Assembly (NCBI RefSeq): GCF_010119935.1
Contig: NZ_CP048209.1
Coordinates: 62,001-126,000 of the forward strand
DNA: 64,000 nucleotides
Reading direction: 5' to 3'
Origin: Paenibacillus lycopersici
GTDB taxonomy: Bacteria; Bacillota; Bacilli; Paenibacillales; Paenibacillaceae
The first letter of the stretch is position 1, and each line of letters opens with the position of its first letter. Shown here one piece after another: positions 25,608-34,382 of this stretch. The notes below the pieces were generated by a model. The model was not told the origin of the DNA and ran no database searches. It saw nothing but the letters and a program-made list of their open reading frames with translations. The position numbers and the translations under genes are program-made.

Positions 25608-26306
25608 ATGATGAAAGTTACATTGGTAACAGGCGGAAATACGGGTTTGGGGTATGAGACGGCCAGACGTTTGAAGGAGCTCGGACACAAAGTGTATATC
25701 AGCTCGCGCGATGAAAACAAAGGAAAGATCGCTTCGGAAGCTTTGGGCGTGGACTATGTTGTTCTGGATGTTACGGATGACGCGTCGGTCAAGAAAGCCG
25801 CCCAAGAAATCGAACACAAGGAAGGCCGGATCGATGTGCTTATCAATAATGCGGGGATCCCTGGACCGCATGCAAAGCCGGAGGATCTGACAGCGGACAT
25901 GATGCTGCACGTCTATGATACCAATGTATTCGGAATCGTCCGGGTTACGCATCATTTCCTCCCCTTGCTAAAGCGATCGGAGGCGCCTGTCATCGTAAAT
26001 GTAAGCAGCGGCCTTGGCTCGTTCGGACAAGTGTTGAATCCCGACAAAATCGAGTCCAAGGTGAACGCCCTTGCATACTGTTCATCCAAGGCAGCCGTCG
26101 GCATGCTTACCGTGCAATATGCCAAAACGCTTCCCGCTATAAAAATTAACGCCATAGATCCGGGCCCAACCAACACCGGGGAACGGTTCAAGCATGGGAT
26201 TCAATCGATGCAAGAAGCGACGGACGCCGTCGTAAGAATGGCTGCCATCGATAAAACCGGGCCGACCGGGACATTTTCGAATCGAGAAGGCATTATTCCC
26301 TGGTAG
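25608..26306 (+). CDS. Short-chain dehydrogenase/reductase
   Basis: This 232-residue NAD(P)-dependent oxidoreductase has TGGNTGLGYETARRL near the start, LDVTDDASV, NNAGIPGP, and the catalytic YCSSKAAVGML. It belongs to the carbonyl-reductase-like classical SDRs. There are several adjacent starts (GTG 25602, then three ATG codons); 25608 has the best spacing to AAGGAG. It is a single-gene unit opposite MarR. Confidence 0.88.
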   Translation: MMKVTLVTGGNTGLGYETARRLKELGHKVYISSRDENKGKIASEALGVDYVVLDVTDDASVKKAAQEIEHKEGRIDVLINNAGIPGPHAKPEDLTADMMLHVYDTNVFGIVRVTHHFLPLLKRSEAPVIVNVSSGLGSFGQVLNPDKIESKVNALAYCSSKAAVGMLTVQYAKTLPAIKINAIDPGPTNTGERFKHGIQSMQEATDAVVRMAAIDKTGPTGTFSNREGIIPW

Positions 26307-26406
26307 CCCATCCTTACTCCGTATTGATCACCAACATTTGGTACAGATACGAATGAAGGATCCGATCCAAAACTGCGCCTTCAGGCTTCATAGCTAGACT
26401 ATAGCC

Positions 26407-26432
26407 AAAAGCTATGCTTCTACATAGCTTTT
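26407..26432 (+). promoter_or_regulatory. Inverted repeat upstream of the metE promoter
   Basis: AAAAGCTATG and CATAGCTTTT form a perfect 10-bp inverted repeat around CTTCTA. It ends 6 bases before the -35 box of metE, where a LysR-type activator would bind. The octamer CTACATAG inside it recurs at 29761-29768, just upstream of the convergent LysR gene. That gene is the obvious candidate regulator. Confidence 0.6.
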
Positions 26433-26438
26433 AAGTAT

Positions 26439-26468
26439 TTACCGATAGCAGCCTTCACGCTCTATAAT
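26439..26468 (+). promoter_or_regulatory. metE promoter
   Basis: The -10 box TATAAT (26463-26468) is perfect, while the best -35 (TTACCG, 26439-26444, spacer 18) is poor. This pattern suits an activator-dependent promoter. No SAM riboswitch, T-box or cobalamin riboswitch lies between it and metE; the leader is only about 30 bases. Confidence 0.6.
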
Positions 26469-26501
26469 GAATCCAACATATCGCGTAAGGAGCTGTTATC
26501 G

Positions 26502-28775
26502 TTGAAAACATCCATTATCGGCTATCCGCGTGTCGGCGCGCTTAGAGAGCTTAAATTCGCATCCGAAAAATACTTCAAAGGCGTGCTTCCCGTCGAAGAG
26601 CTGCAGCAAACCGCGGCTTGGCTTAGATCGGCACACTGGAAGCTTCAGCAGGAGAACGGCGTCGATTTCATTCCGTCCAACGATTTTTCCTTCTACGACG
26701 GACTGCTCGACACGGCTTGCTTGCTTGGGATCGTCCCGCCAAGATACCAGGCGCTCGGCCTAAGCCCGCTGGAGACGTACTTCGCCATGGCAAGAGGCTA
26801 TCAAGGCGACAAAGGCGACGTAAAAGCGCTGGCGATGAAGAAATGGTTCAACACGAACTATCACTACATGGTGCCTGAAATCGACGATACGACAAATATC
26901 CGTCTGGCCGGATCGAAGCTGTTCGACGAATTTACGGAAGCCAAGCAGCTCGGCATCGCAACCAAGCCCGTACTGATCGGAGCCTTCACCCTGCTCAAGC
27001 TCGCGAGATTCACCGGGTCGAAGAAAGCGAAGGATTTCGTGCCTGCGGTTGTCGAAGCGTATACGGCTGTCTTGGACCAATTGAACGCGCATGGCGCGGC
27101 ATGGCTGCAACTGGACGAGCCTGCCTTGGTAACGGATTTGACGGCGGAAGATACTGCGCTGTTCACGGAGCTCTATAACGGCATCCTATCCGCCAAAGGC
27201 AGCGTAAACGTTGTCGCGCAAACGTATTTCGGAGACGTTCGCGACTGCTATCAGACGCTTCAAGCGCTGCCGTTCGACGGGATCGGCATCGACTTCGTCG
27301 AGGGCAAGCAGTCTCTGGACCTCGTGCGCAAGCATGGCTTCGCAAGCGACAAGGTGCTGTTCGCCGGCGTAATCAACGGCAAGAACATCTGGAAGAACCA
27401 CTATAAGCAGACGATCGCCCTCGTTCGCGAGATCGGCAAGCATGCCGGCCAAGTCGTGCTCGGCACTTCATGCTCGCTGCTTCATGTCCCTTACACGATC
27501 AAGAACGAATCGAAGCTGACGGCGGCGAATAAGCAATATTTCGCGTTCGCGGAAGAAAAGCTGCGCGAGCTCGGGGAACTCAAGTCGATCCTGGAGCAAG
27601 CGAGTCCCGAAGCCTCCGCATTGTATACGGAGAACGAGAAGCTGTTCAGCGCCTCGCGTCTTGCAAATGACAACTCGGTGCAGAAGCGAGTTGAAGCCTT
27701 GACGGATACCGACTTCACGAGATTGCCTGCGTTCGCCGAGCGGGAAGCCATTCAGAAAGCGAAGTTCAATCTGCCGCCGCTGCCTACGACAACGATCGGC
27801 TCGTTCCCGCAAACCGCCGAAGTCCGCGCCAACCGCGCAGCCTTCAAGAAAGGCAGCATCACCGAGGAGCAGTACAAGCAATTCAACCTTGATCGGATCG
27901 CGGAGTGCATCGCGCAGCAGGAAGAGATCGGACTCGACGTTATTGTCCATGGCGAGTACGAACGCAATGACATGGTCGAATACTTCGGCGAATGCTTGGA
28001 TGGCTTTATTTTCACAGAGAACGCCTGGGTGCAGTCTTACGGAACGCGCTGCGTGAAACCGCCGGTCGTCTGGGGCGACATTAGCCGCAGCAAGCCGATG
28101 ACCGTCGAATACTCGGCGTTCGCGAAGAGCCGCACCAACAAGCTGGTCAAAGGCATGTTGACGGGTCCGGTAACGATCCTGAACTGGTCGTTCCCTCGCG
28201 AAGATATCAGCCTGAGGGAAAGCGCTCTTCAGATCGGTCTTGCGATTCGCGACGAAGTACTCGATCTCGAAGCCAACGGCATCGAGATTATCCAGATCGA
28301 CGAAGCCGCACTGAGAGAGAAGCTGCCGCTGCGTCATTCGGACTGGCAGAGCGAATACCTGAGCTGGGCGATTCCTGCCTTCAGGCTTGTACACAGCGGC
28401 GTTAACGCCGAAACGCAAATTCATACCCATATGTGCTACAGCCAGTTCAGCGACATCATTCGCGATATCGATGCGATGGACGCCGATGTCATTACGTTCG
28501 AAGCGTCGCGCTCGGATCTGGCCATCATCGATGCGATTAACGAATGCGGCTTCCGTACTGAAGTCGGCCCCGGCGTATACGACATCCACTCGCCTCGGAT
28601 TCCTAGCATCGACGAGCTTAAACAAGGGCTTGACCGCATGCTGGGCAAGATCGAAGTGTCCAAGCTGTGGGTCAACCCGGACTGCGGACTTAAAACGCGC
28701 GGCGTCACGGAAACGTGGGCCAGCTTGAAAAACCTTGTCCAGGCAGCCAAAGAAGTCCGAGCAACGCTGCAATAG
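26502..28775 (+). CDS. metE: Cobalamin-independent methionine synthase
   Basis: MetE transfers the methyl group of 5-methyltetrahydropteroyl-polyglutamate to homocysteine, the last step of methionine synthesis without B12. The 757-residue protein has the full two-barrel plan: an N-terminal domain beginning IIGYPRVGALRELKFA, and a C-terminal catalytic domain beginning PTTTIGSFPQT near residue 427. The zinc ligands are visible in IHTHMCYSQF (His and Cys near residue 640), in ITFEASRSD (Glu) and in VNPDCGLKTRG (Cys near 725). The start is a TTG after TAAGGAG. A converging LysR gene under a B12 riboswitch lies downstream. Confidence 0.97.
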   Translation: MKTSIIGYPRVGALRELKFASEKYFKGVLPVEELQQTAAWLRSAHWKLQQENGVDFIPSNDFSFYDGLLDTACLLGIVPPRYQALGLSPLETYFAMARGYQGDKGDVKALAMKKWFNTNYHYMVPEIDDTTNIRLAGSKLFDEFTEAKQLGIATKPVLIGAFTLLKLARFTGSKKAKDFVPAVVEAYTAVLDQLNAHGAAWLQLDEPALVTDLTAEDTALFTELYNGILSAKGSVNVVAQTYFGDVRDCYQTLQALPFDGIGIDFVEGKQSLDLVRKHGFASDKVLFAGVINGKNIWKNHYKQTIALVREIGKHAGQVVLGTSCSLLHVPYTIKNESKLTAANKQYFAFAEEKLRELGELKSILEQASPEASALYTENEKLFSASRLANDNSVQKRVEALTDTDFTRLPAFAEREAIQKAKFNLPPLPTTTIGSFPQTAEVRANRAAFKKGSITEEQYKQFNLDRIAECIAQQEEIGLDVIVHGEYERNDMVEYFGECLDGFIFTENAWVQSYGTRCVKPPVVWGDISRSKPMTVEYSAFAKSRTNKLVKGMLTGPVTILNWSFPREDISLRESALQIGLAIRDEVLDLEANGIEIIQIDEAALREKLPLRHSDWQSEYLSWAIPAFRLVHSGVNAETQIHTHMCYSQFSDIIRDIDAMDADVITFEASRSDLAIIDAINECGFRTEVGPGVYDIHSPRIPSIDELKQGLDRMLGKIEVSKLWVNPDCGLKTRGVTETWASLKNLVQAAKEVRATLQ

Positions 28776-28781
28776 CGCACA

Positions 28782-28813
28782 AGAGGATGGACTCAGTCGA
28801 GTTCATCCTCTTG
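28782..28813. terminator. Shared terminator hairpin of metE and LysR
   Basis: AAGAGGATG and its partner CATCCTCTT, extended by four further pairs (one a G-U wobble), form a 13-bp stem in the gap between the two convergent genes. It overlaps the last codons of the LysR gene. Confidence 0.7.
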
Positions 28814-29734
28814 GTTTATGATCGGATAGCCGAAATCCGCAATGACGGATTTGAGCTTCGCCACATAGGCCGAGGCCAGCTGGCTCAAGCTCGCCTTCTG
28901 ATTCACGATGTAGCCTACCCGTATGTTCTCGTCCGTACGAAGTCGTACCGATTTGATTTGCTCCCCGTTCAGATCCTTATTCAGCACGCCCGAGCTAATC
29001 GTATAGCCGTTAAGCCCGATCAGCAGGTTGAATAACGTGGCGCGGTCACTGACCAGTATCTTCTTCTTGTACGTTCGCGTGCTGAGTATTTCCTCCGCGA
29101 AGTAAAAGGAATTATAATCCCCTTGCTCAAAGGCCAAACACGGGTAGTCGTCCAAATCCTCGATGTCCAGCAGCGACTTGGCGGCAAGCGGATGCTCCTC
29201 GCTGATGAAGACATGCGCTTCCGCTTGGAACAGCGGATGAAACCGCAGCTCGTTGTCCTTTAATATCTTCTGAATGACCTTTCGGTTGAACTCGCTCATA
29301 TAGATGATGCCGAGCTCGCTCTTCATATTCCGTACGTCTTCGATAATCTCGTAGGTACGCGTCTCGCGCAGCGTGCACTCGTACTCGTCCACGTTCAGCT
29401 CCTTCAGCAGCCCGACGAAAGCCTGCACGGAGAAGGCGTAATGCTGTGTCGAGATCGAGAACAGCTTCTTCGAGGGCTTACGGTTCATGTACCGCTGCTC
29501 GAGAAGCTCGGCTTGCTCCACGACTTGCCTGGCGTAGGACAAGAACTCCGCTCCGTCGCTCGATAGCACGATTCCCTTGGACGATCGAAGGAAAATCTCA
29601 ATACCGGCTTCCATCTCGATTTCTTTCACCGCGGTGGACAAGCTCGGCTGCGAAATAAACAGCTTCTTCGCCGCTTCGCTGATCGAGCCGCAGCTAACGA
29701 TGGTCAGAATATATTTCAATTGCTGCAAGGTCAT
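28793..29734 (-). CDS. LysR-family regulator, MetR/MtaR-like, likely metE activator
   Basis: This 313-residue regulator has the N-terminal helix-turn-helix of LysR proteins (SISEAAKKLFISQPSLSTAVKEIE, shown in part as AAKKLFISQPSLSTAV) and a substrate-binding co-inducer domain from about residue 90. Its N-terminus resembles the methionine regulators MetR/MtaR of Firmicutes, judged from memory of those families. It converges on metE, and its leader carries a cobalamin riboswitch plus terminator. GAAGGGG precedes the start. I infer that it activates metE and is switched off when B12 is plentiful. Confidence 0.85.
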   Translation of the reverse strand: MTLQQLKYILTIVSCGSISEAAKKLFISQPSLSTAVKEIEMEAGIEIFLRSSKGIVLSSDGAEFLSYARQVVEQAELLEQRYMNRKPSKKLFSISTQHYAFSVQAFVGLLKELNVDEYECTLRETRTYEIIEDVRNMKSELGIIYMSEFNRKVIQKILKDNELRFHPLFQAEAHVFISEEHPLAAKSLLDIEDLDDYPCLAFEQGDYNSFYFAEEILSTRTYKKKILVSDRATLFNLLIGLNGYTISSGVLNKDLNGEQIKSVRLRTDENIRVGYIVNQKASLSQLASAYVAKLKSVIADFGYPIINQEDELD

Positions 29735-29760
29735 TGGAATACCCCTTCACTTGTAGACCC

Positions 29761-29768
29761 CTACATAG
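29761..29768. promoter_or_regulatory. Possible LysR autoregulatory half-site
   Basis: CTACATAG here is identical to the octamer in the metE upstream inverted repeat (26420-26427). It forms part of a small dyad TGTAG-N4-CTACA on the opposite strand, 27 bases before the LysR start. One octamer match is weak evidence alone. Confidence 0.35.
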
Positions 29769-29830
29769 GCCTCGGTTGCGTCCTTGTTATCATTTAAATA
29801 CACGTCTTGACTCGTTGCAAATGCTCACAA

Positions 29831-29878
29831 CGGTAAAAGGCGTCTTCCCCTCTGAGAGAACATAGGGAAAGACGCCTT
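29831..29878 (-). terminator. Expression-platform terminator below the cobalamin riboswitch
   Basis: AAGGCGTCTT and AAGACGCCTT form a perfect 10-bp stem, extended by a CCC/GGG part past a bulge, and lead into CCTTTTACC on the minus strand. It lies between the riboswitch aptamer and the LysR start, where B12 binding would favour its formation. Confidence 0.75.
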
Positions 29879-29904
29879 CATAATCGCACCTTATGACGGT
29901 TCAT
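29878..29904 (-). CDS. Possible 8-codon leader peptide in the riboswitch leader
   Basis: An ATG at 29904 preceded by GGGAGG with 6-base spacing opens a frame reading MNRHKVRL and a TGA stop, which touches the first bases of the terminator hairpin. The ribosome site is good enough to be used. It may be a leader peptide, a relic of a lost gene start, or chance. Confidence 0.35.
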   Translation of the reverse strand: MNRHKVRL

Positions 29905-29944
29905 CTAACACCTCCCTATCTCCCGTAGGTACAGCAGTGCTGTC

Positions 29945-30127
29945 AGAACAGGCAGGTCTCCTGGCTCCGGAATCCTCGCGCGGCAGCGGCCTTCCCGATC
30001 CATGTCGATCAGTGGCTGGTTGAGCTGCTTGCTCCTCCGTTACAGTGGCGGGACCGCGTCGGCCTTGCACCGAACTTCCCTGTTAAGTCAGAACGGCAAG
30101 CACGCTCGCCGATCAGACACCTGTTCT
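29945..30127 (-). promoter_or_regulatory. Cobalamin (B12) riboswitch
   Basis: The conserved blocks appear in order on the minus strand: P1 (AGAACAGG with CCTGTTCT, 8 bp), GGGAAGTTCGGTGCAAG, CCGCCACTGTAA (30042-30049 on the plus strand as ACAGTGGC) and the B12 box GAGCCAGGAGACCTGCC (29951-29967). A TATAAT box at 30153-30158 on the minus strand lies 26 bases upstream. It controls the downstream LysR gene, starting about 210 bases further on, through the terminator at 29831-29878. Confidence 0.95.
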
Positions 30128-30214
30128 CGATTATGCAGTTGATAGCAAACGAATTATACCTACATCATACCCGACAATTGGATTCCTGTCGTTCTCCATG
30201 GAGCCGGCCAGACA

Positions 30215-31294
30215 TCACTGCGCCTTCGCCATCGACTCCAAATGTTTTTTGAAAATATCCTCGAGGACTCTTACGTCGTTCACGGCGTCTGCAGCCGGCG
30301 CGCCGAAAGGCAGATCGTTCCGGACCGCTTCGATAAAATGGCGCATCTCTTCCTTATACGGCCAGGTGCGTCCGTTCTCGGGAAACAGCTTCCGCGTCTC
30401 TTTATTCGGCTTGAAGCCCTCATAGACCTCCACCCCTGCAGGCACGTTCCGAAGCAGCAATACCGGGCTGTCCAGCCGAATCCAGCCGCCATCCATATAG
30501 ATCGTCGTATGCTCGTTCCACTCGTGCCCGCTGCAGCTGCCCGATTCGATGGTTGCCGTCACGCCGTTCACCTCGAGCACGACAACGCCCCAATTCGCCT
30601 GTACGTCAAGCTTCGCGGATACGACCTGAACCCGGTCGCCCGCGCCCGTCAGCCATCTGAGCAAGTTGACGTTATGGGTATACTGCTGCAGATAGCCGAT
30701 ATACGCGTTCCGGTGCTCGGCCGGAAGCCAGTCCGGCCAGCGGACGTCCGTCTGCGGCATCGGCTCGTCCGTCGTCTCCATCGGCGTGTCGAGCCCGGCC
30801 GTCCATTCGCTCAGGATGCCCGAGTTGCGGATATAGCGGACGGCACCCATCTCTCCGGATGACAGATAGCCTTCCAGCATCTCCTTGGCGAGCAGGTTCC
30901 CGGCATCGAAGCGCTTCATGTAGCCGAGCATAAGCCGTTTACCGCTCTCGCGCTCCGCTTCCACGATCCGCTGCGCCTGCTCAAGCATGATCGCCATGGG
31001 TTTCTCCAGGAACACGTATTTCCCCGCCCGCAGCAAGTCGATGGCAATTTCGCCCTGGTTGGCGTAATGCCCGGATACCGCGACTGCTTCGATCGACGGG
31101 TCGGCCGCCAGTTCGAGATGATCGCGATATAGCTTCGGAATGCCCCAACGCTGCTGCACTTTTCTGCCAAGCTCGCTTCGCACTTCCGCAATGGCGACCA
31201 ATTCACAGCTTTCCTGCAAGAGCAGGATGTTCGGAATATGCACCTTCTGTGCCATGAAACCGCATCCAATGTAACCCATCCTTAATTTGCTCAT
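30215..31294 (-). CDS. Gfo/Idh/MocA-family oxidoreductase
   Basis: This 359-residue NAD(P)-dependent sugar or polyol dehydrogenase has the N-terminal Rossmann motif GYIGCGFMAQKVH and the family's cofactor/substrate motif FLEKPMA at about residue 96-102, with a C-terminal alpha/beta substrate domain. The substrate cannot be told. GGAGAGGATC precedes the start. It is divergent from an AraC regulator that probably senses the related sugar. Confidence 0.9.
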   Translation of the reverse strand: MSKLRMGYIGCGFMAQKVHIPNILLLQESCELVAIAEVRSELGRKVQQRWGIPKLYRDHLELAADPSIEAVAVSGHYANQGEIAIDLLRAGKYVFLEKPMAIMLEQAQRIVEAERESGKRLMLGYMKRFDAGNLLAKEMLEGYLSSGEMGAVRYIRNSGILSEWTAGLDTPMETTDEPMPQTDVRWPDWLPAEHRNAYIGYLQQYTHNVNLLRWLTGAGDRVQVVSAKLDVQANWGVVVLEVNGVTATIESGSCSGHEWNEHTTIYMDGGWIRLDSPVLLLRNVPAGVEVYEGFKPNKETRKLFPENGRTWPYKEEMRHFIEAVRNDLPFGAPAADAVNDVRVLEDIFKKHLESMAKAQ

Positions 31295-31424
31295 TCGCGC
31301 TGATCCTCTCCGAATTATCGTAATCGAACCGTTACAGCCCTATTATAATCGTTGACAGCGCCTGATTGGTGACGATATTATGCTTAATAATATAAGAATC
31401 ATGCTATAAGGAGGCGCGATCGCC

Positions 31425-32276
31425 ATGAGCGAAGCCGTCTACGAGATGAGAGCCTATACCCCAAGCCCGCTCGCGCAAACGATTTTTCTGCACGTGCAGC
31501 ATATCGGCAGGTGGAATTACGAAGATAACTACTTGATCGACAGGTCGGGTCTGCACAGCTTCTTGCTGCAATACGCCTATGCCGGAAAGGGATTTATCCG
31601 TTATGGCGGGAAGGAATACGCGTTGGAGGAGGGCGACGTCTTCCTGATCGATTGCATGGACGCACAGAAGTACGGAGCGCTTCCAGGGGAGCAGCTCGAC
31701 GTCGGCTGGATTCATTTCGACGGACCGGGAGCCAGGCCGTTCGTTAACGCGATCCACGAAAGGCACGGCCCGGTGTTGCGCGTTCCGCGATCGTACATGC
31801 GTGCGCAAGAGCGGCTGCTGGAGCGAATGCGCCGCGGCGAACCGGATCTCGAGGCGCAAGCTTCGCTGGCGATCACGCAGCTGCTGACCGAGCTGTTCGT
31901 GTCCGGCTGCTCGGCGCCAATGCATGCGGAACCGGCGTCCGAATACGGCGAGCAGATGGAGCCTGCCTTGTCGTACATGCGGCAGCATTACGCCGAGCGA
32001 ATCACGGTTGAGGCATTGGCGCGTCGCGTCAACATGAGCAAATCCCATTTCTCCCGCTCGTTCCGCCGCTGGATGAGCTGCTCGCCGATCGAATTCGTCA
32101 TTCGCGAGCGGATCAACGCCAGCAAGTCGCTGCTTATCGGCAAGCAGGCCTATTCGATCGAACAAATCGCCAGAGAGGTCGGTTTCGAAAGCGTGAGCCA
32201 TTATATTGTCATGTTCAAGAAACACGAACAATTGACGCCGCTGCAGTATCGGAAGCTGTGGTCTTCCTTTCGCTGA
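31425..32276 (+). CDS. AraC-family regulator with cupin sensor
   Basis: This 283-residue activator has an N-terminal cupin-like ligand domain (GKGFIRYGGKEYALEEGDVFLID, shown in part as YGGKEYALEEGDVFLID) and two C-terminal helix-turn-helix motifs (ITVEALARRVNMSKSHFSRS and IEQIAREVGFESVSHY). AAGGAGG precedes the start. Its divergent position suggests control of the Gfo/Idh gene. Confidence 0.9.
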   Translation: MSEAVYEMRAYTPSPLAQTIFLHVQHIGRWNYEDNYLIDRSGLHSFLLQYAYAGKGFIRYGGKEYALEEGDVFLIDCMDAQKYGALPGEQLDVGWIHFDGPGARPFVNAIHERHGPVLRVPRSYMRAQERLLERMRRGEPDLEAQASLAITQLLTELFVSGCSAPMHAEPASEYGEQMEPALSYMRQHYAERITVEALARRVNMSKSHFSRSFRRWMSCSPIEFVIRERINASKSLLIGKQAYSIEQIAREVGFESVSHYIVMFKKHEQLTPLQYRKLWSSFR

Positions 32277-32319
32277 ACCACTATAGGGGACCTGCATTCG
32301 CGTGCGGCATACCGGCCGG

Positions 32320-32688
32320 CTATTCATACATTTTTTGCATAATCTCAATCACTTCCGCAAGGGTGAGGCCGAAGGATTTATAGTATAAGGTATCGTACTC
32401 CATCTGCTTCCGAACCATCTCGTTGCGTATTCGCCGCATTTCCTCCGCGGTGAATTCGGCTACGAAACACCCCTTCCCCGTGACGGTATGGATCAACCCG
32501 CTTCGCTCGAGCTCTTCCCACGCCTTCTTGACGGTGATGACGCTTACCCCAAGCTCCAGGGCGGCCTGCCGGATGGGCGGCAGACAATAGCCGCTTGCCA
32601 GCTCGCCTTTAAGAATTTGGGCGCTGATTTGTTCGAAAAGCTGCTGATAAATCGGTTTCTCAGATGAGTTCGAGATGGCTACATTCAT
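32320..32688 (-). CDS. GntR-family regulator, YtrA subfamily
   Basis: This short (122-residue) GntR protein has the winged helix LPPIRQAALELGVSVITVKK near the middle and only a brief C-terminal helical pair, as in YtrA-type repressors that control ABC transporters. It is the last gene of an ATPase-permease-GntR operon and overlaps the permease stop by 4 bases. A dyad upstream of the operon is the likely operator, so it probably autorepresses. Confidence 0.9.
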   Translation of the reverse strand: MNVAISNSSEKPIYQQLFEQISAQILKGELASGYCLPPIRQAALELGVSVITVKKAWEELERSGLIHTVTGKGCFVAEFTAEEMRRIRNEMVRKQMEYDTLYYKSFGLTLAEVIEIMQKMYE

Positions 32689-33341
32689 ATTATCTCCACT
32701 TTCAGGAATCGTCTTGCCGCAATGAGACAGGCCATTATGGTGAATGCAATGAAGACCGCAATGCCCGCGATCAGAATGGATAATTGAAGCGCCGTATTGT
32801 CAGCGCCGGAACCATTGAAGATATCCTTCACCCACGGGCTCTGGATGCCGACCCATTGCGCAGCTCCGGCAAACAGCGTCGCGCCGGCAATGGCTGCGGT
32901 CGCTGCCCCGCCGAACTTATACGCCGTCTTGTAATACATGGCTATAAAGATCAGATTGAAAATCGCGAGCATGACAAAGCATAGTCCCCAGAAGCCCATA
33001 TGCGGGGCGAAGAAGTAGTAGGTCAGATGCGGGTATAGGCGCAGCGTAATCATCCCATAGATCATCGCCGTGACAAGGTGCAATAATTCCATGACGACAA
33101 TAACGGTCACCCTTGCCCTCACGATGTCTTTCTTCGTAACGGGCATCATCGTGGTGAACAGCAAGTCGTTCTGCGTTCTCAGTCCGCCAAAGATATTCGG
33201 TATCGTAATCATACAGAAATACAGCGGGATAATAAAATAGAGCCAACCGGGAACGAGCATTAAAGCGTTGATTACGAAAGGAAATAACAAGAACCACGGA
33301 TTGATTCCGAGCTTAAAATCCTTCATCACCAAGTTATACAT
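32685..33341 (-). CDS. ABC-2 type transporter permease
   Basis: This 218-residue protein is almost wholly hydrophobic with about six transmembrane helices, the plan of an ABC-2 exporter permease. It overlaps the ATPase gene by 8 bases and the GntR gene by 4, so all three are co-translated. In B. subtilis the comparable Ytr operon responds to cell-wall antibiotics; a similar role here is inference. Confidence 0.85.
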   Translation of the reverse strand: MYNLVMKDFKLGINPWFLLFPFVINALMLVPGWLYFIIPLYFCMITIPNIFGGLRTQNDLLFTTMMPVTKKDIVRARVTVIVVMELLHLVTAMIYGMITLRLYPHLTYYFFAPHMGFWGLCFVMLAIFNLIFIAMYYKTAYKFGGAATAAIAGATLFAGAAQWVGIQSPWVKDIFNGSGADNTALQLSILIAGIAVFIAFTIMACLIAARRFLKVEII

Positions 33342-34188
33342 GGATATCCTCCTTTTTCGCGAAATAAATCATGATCTCCTCGAGACTCGGCGTGGCGGCT
33401 TTGATCGTGGAGGATGGATCGAAGTCTTCGGCATGGATCAATCCCGTAAAGCCGAATGAATTGATTTTGCAGGAAATCAACTTATCCTTCACTTCCTCTA
33501 ACTGACTCTGGCTGCCGCTAAGTAACCGATAAGACTCCATGAAATCGTGTTTCTCCGCGCTGGCGATGATTCGCCCGTTCTCAATGAAGGTAATATAGTC
33601 GGCGACTTTCTCCAAGTCGGACGTAATGTGCGTCGAGAATAGGATGCTGATCTCGCCGTCAAGGACGAGTTCTTGAAAAATATCCAACAAATCGTCTCTT
33701 GCGACCGGATCGAGCCCGCTTGTCGGTTCATCCAGGATGAGAAGCTTCGCGCCATGGGACAGGGCAAGCGCCAAGCTGTACTTTACTTTCATGCCCGTTG
33801 ACAATTCGGCGATCTTCTTGTTGTCATCCAGCTTGAATCTTCTCAGATAGCTGCGATAGATGTCCTCATTCCAATTCGCGTAGAACTTCTTGATGACATC
33901 GGTCAGCGTCTTCATCTTGCTGCGCGTATAGTATTCGACACCGCCGAATGCGTAGCCGATCTCCTGCTTCAATTCCAGTTCGTGCTCCGCGATGTTCTTG
34001 CCCAGAATGCATACTTCGCCGCCATCGATATGGATCATATTTAAGATGGATCTGATCGTGGTCGTTTTCCCCGCGCCGTTGGCACCGATAAAGCCCATAA
34101 TATAGCCCTTCTCCAGCTGAAACGATACGTCCTTCAACTGAAAGTTAGGATAGCTCTTCGTTAAGCTTCGAATGTCTAATGCCAGCAT
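33334..34188 (-). CDS. ABC transporter ATP-binding protein
   Basis: This 284-residue ATPase drives the adjacent permease. Walker A is GANGAGKTT, the signature is LSTGMKVKYSLALALSHG and Walker B is LLILDEPTSGLDP. A C-terminal extension of about 70 residues follows the core, as in exporter ATPases of the CcmA/YtrB type. The ATG at 34188 is chosen because GAGGAGG lies 6 bases upstream; an upstream frame would add 14 residues rich in His, Met and Asn. Confidence 0.93.
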   Translation of the reverse strand: MLALDIRSLTKSYPNFQLKDVSFQLEKGYIMGFIGANGAGKTTTIRSILNMIHIDGGEVCILGKNIAEHELELKQEIGYAFGGVEYYTRSKMKTLTDVIKKFYANWNEDIYRSYLRRFKLDDNKKIAELSTGMKVKYSLALALSHGAKLLILDEPTSGLDPVARDDLLDIFQELVLDGEISILFSTHITSDLEKVADYITFIENGRIIASAEKHDFMESYRLLSGSQSQLEEVKDKLISCKINSFGFTGLIHAEDFDPSSTIKAATPSLEEIMIYFAKKEDIHV

Positions 34189-34216
34189 ATCGTACCTCCT
34201 CATTAAATTGTGCATG

Positions 34217-34230
34217 TTGTGCATACACAA
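34217..34230. promoter_or_regulatory. Candidate GntR (YtrA) operator
   Basis: TTGTG and CACAA flank CATA in a perfect dyad, with further similarity outside (ATG and CAT). It lies just upstream of the ATPase start, where the operon's GntR protein would repress. Confidence 0.6.
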
Positions 34231-34342
34231 TGTACCACGGTGTTTCTCATAAAGTCAACTGGCCGATAACATGATTCTGGATCTTTTCATTAGATGATCT
34301 GCCTGTAACGCTTGTTTTTTAAAACAAAATGGTTATACTTAT

Positions 34343-34358
34343 GTTTACGCGATTAAAC
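34343..34358 (+). promoter_or_regulatory. ArsR operator copy 1
   Basis: GTTTA-N6-TAAAC forms a dyad 25 bases before the ArsR gene start. The same pattern, with the same 6-base spacer, recurs before the next gene (34751-34766), which argues that both are sites for the ArsR protein. Confidence 0.65.
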
Positions 34359-34382
34359 GGATAAACGGAAAGGGCGGAGCGA

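Noticed and set aside
26307..26501. SAM riboswitch or T-box before metE
   Set aside because: The leader after the -10 box is only about 30 bases and has none of the conserved elements.
27468..28772. 434-residue minus-strand ORF across metE
   Set aside because: It lies wholly inside metE on the other strand, has no ribosome site, and shows a GC-driven shadow composition.
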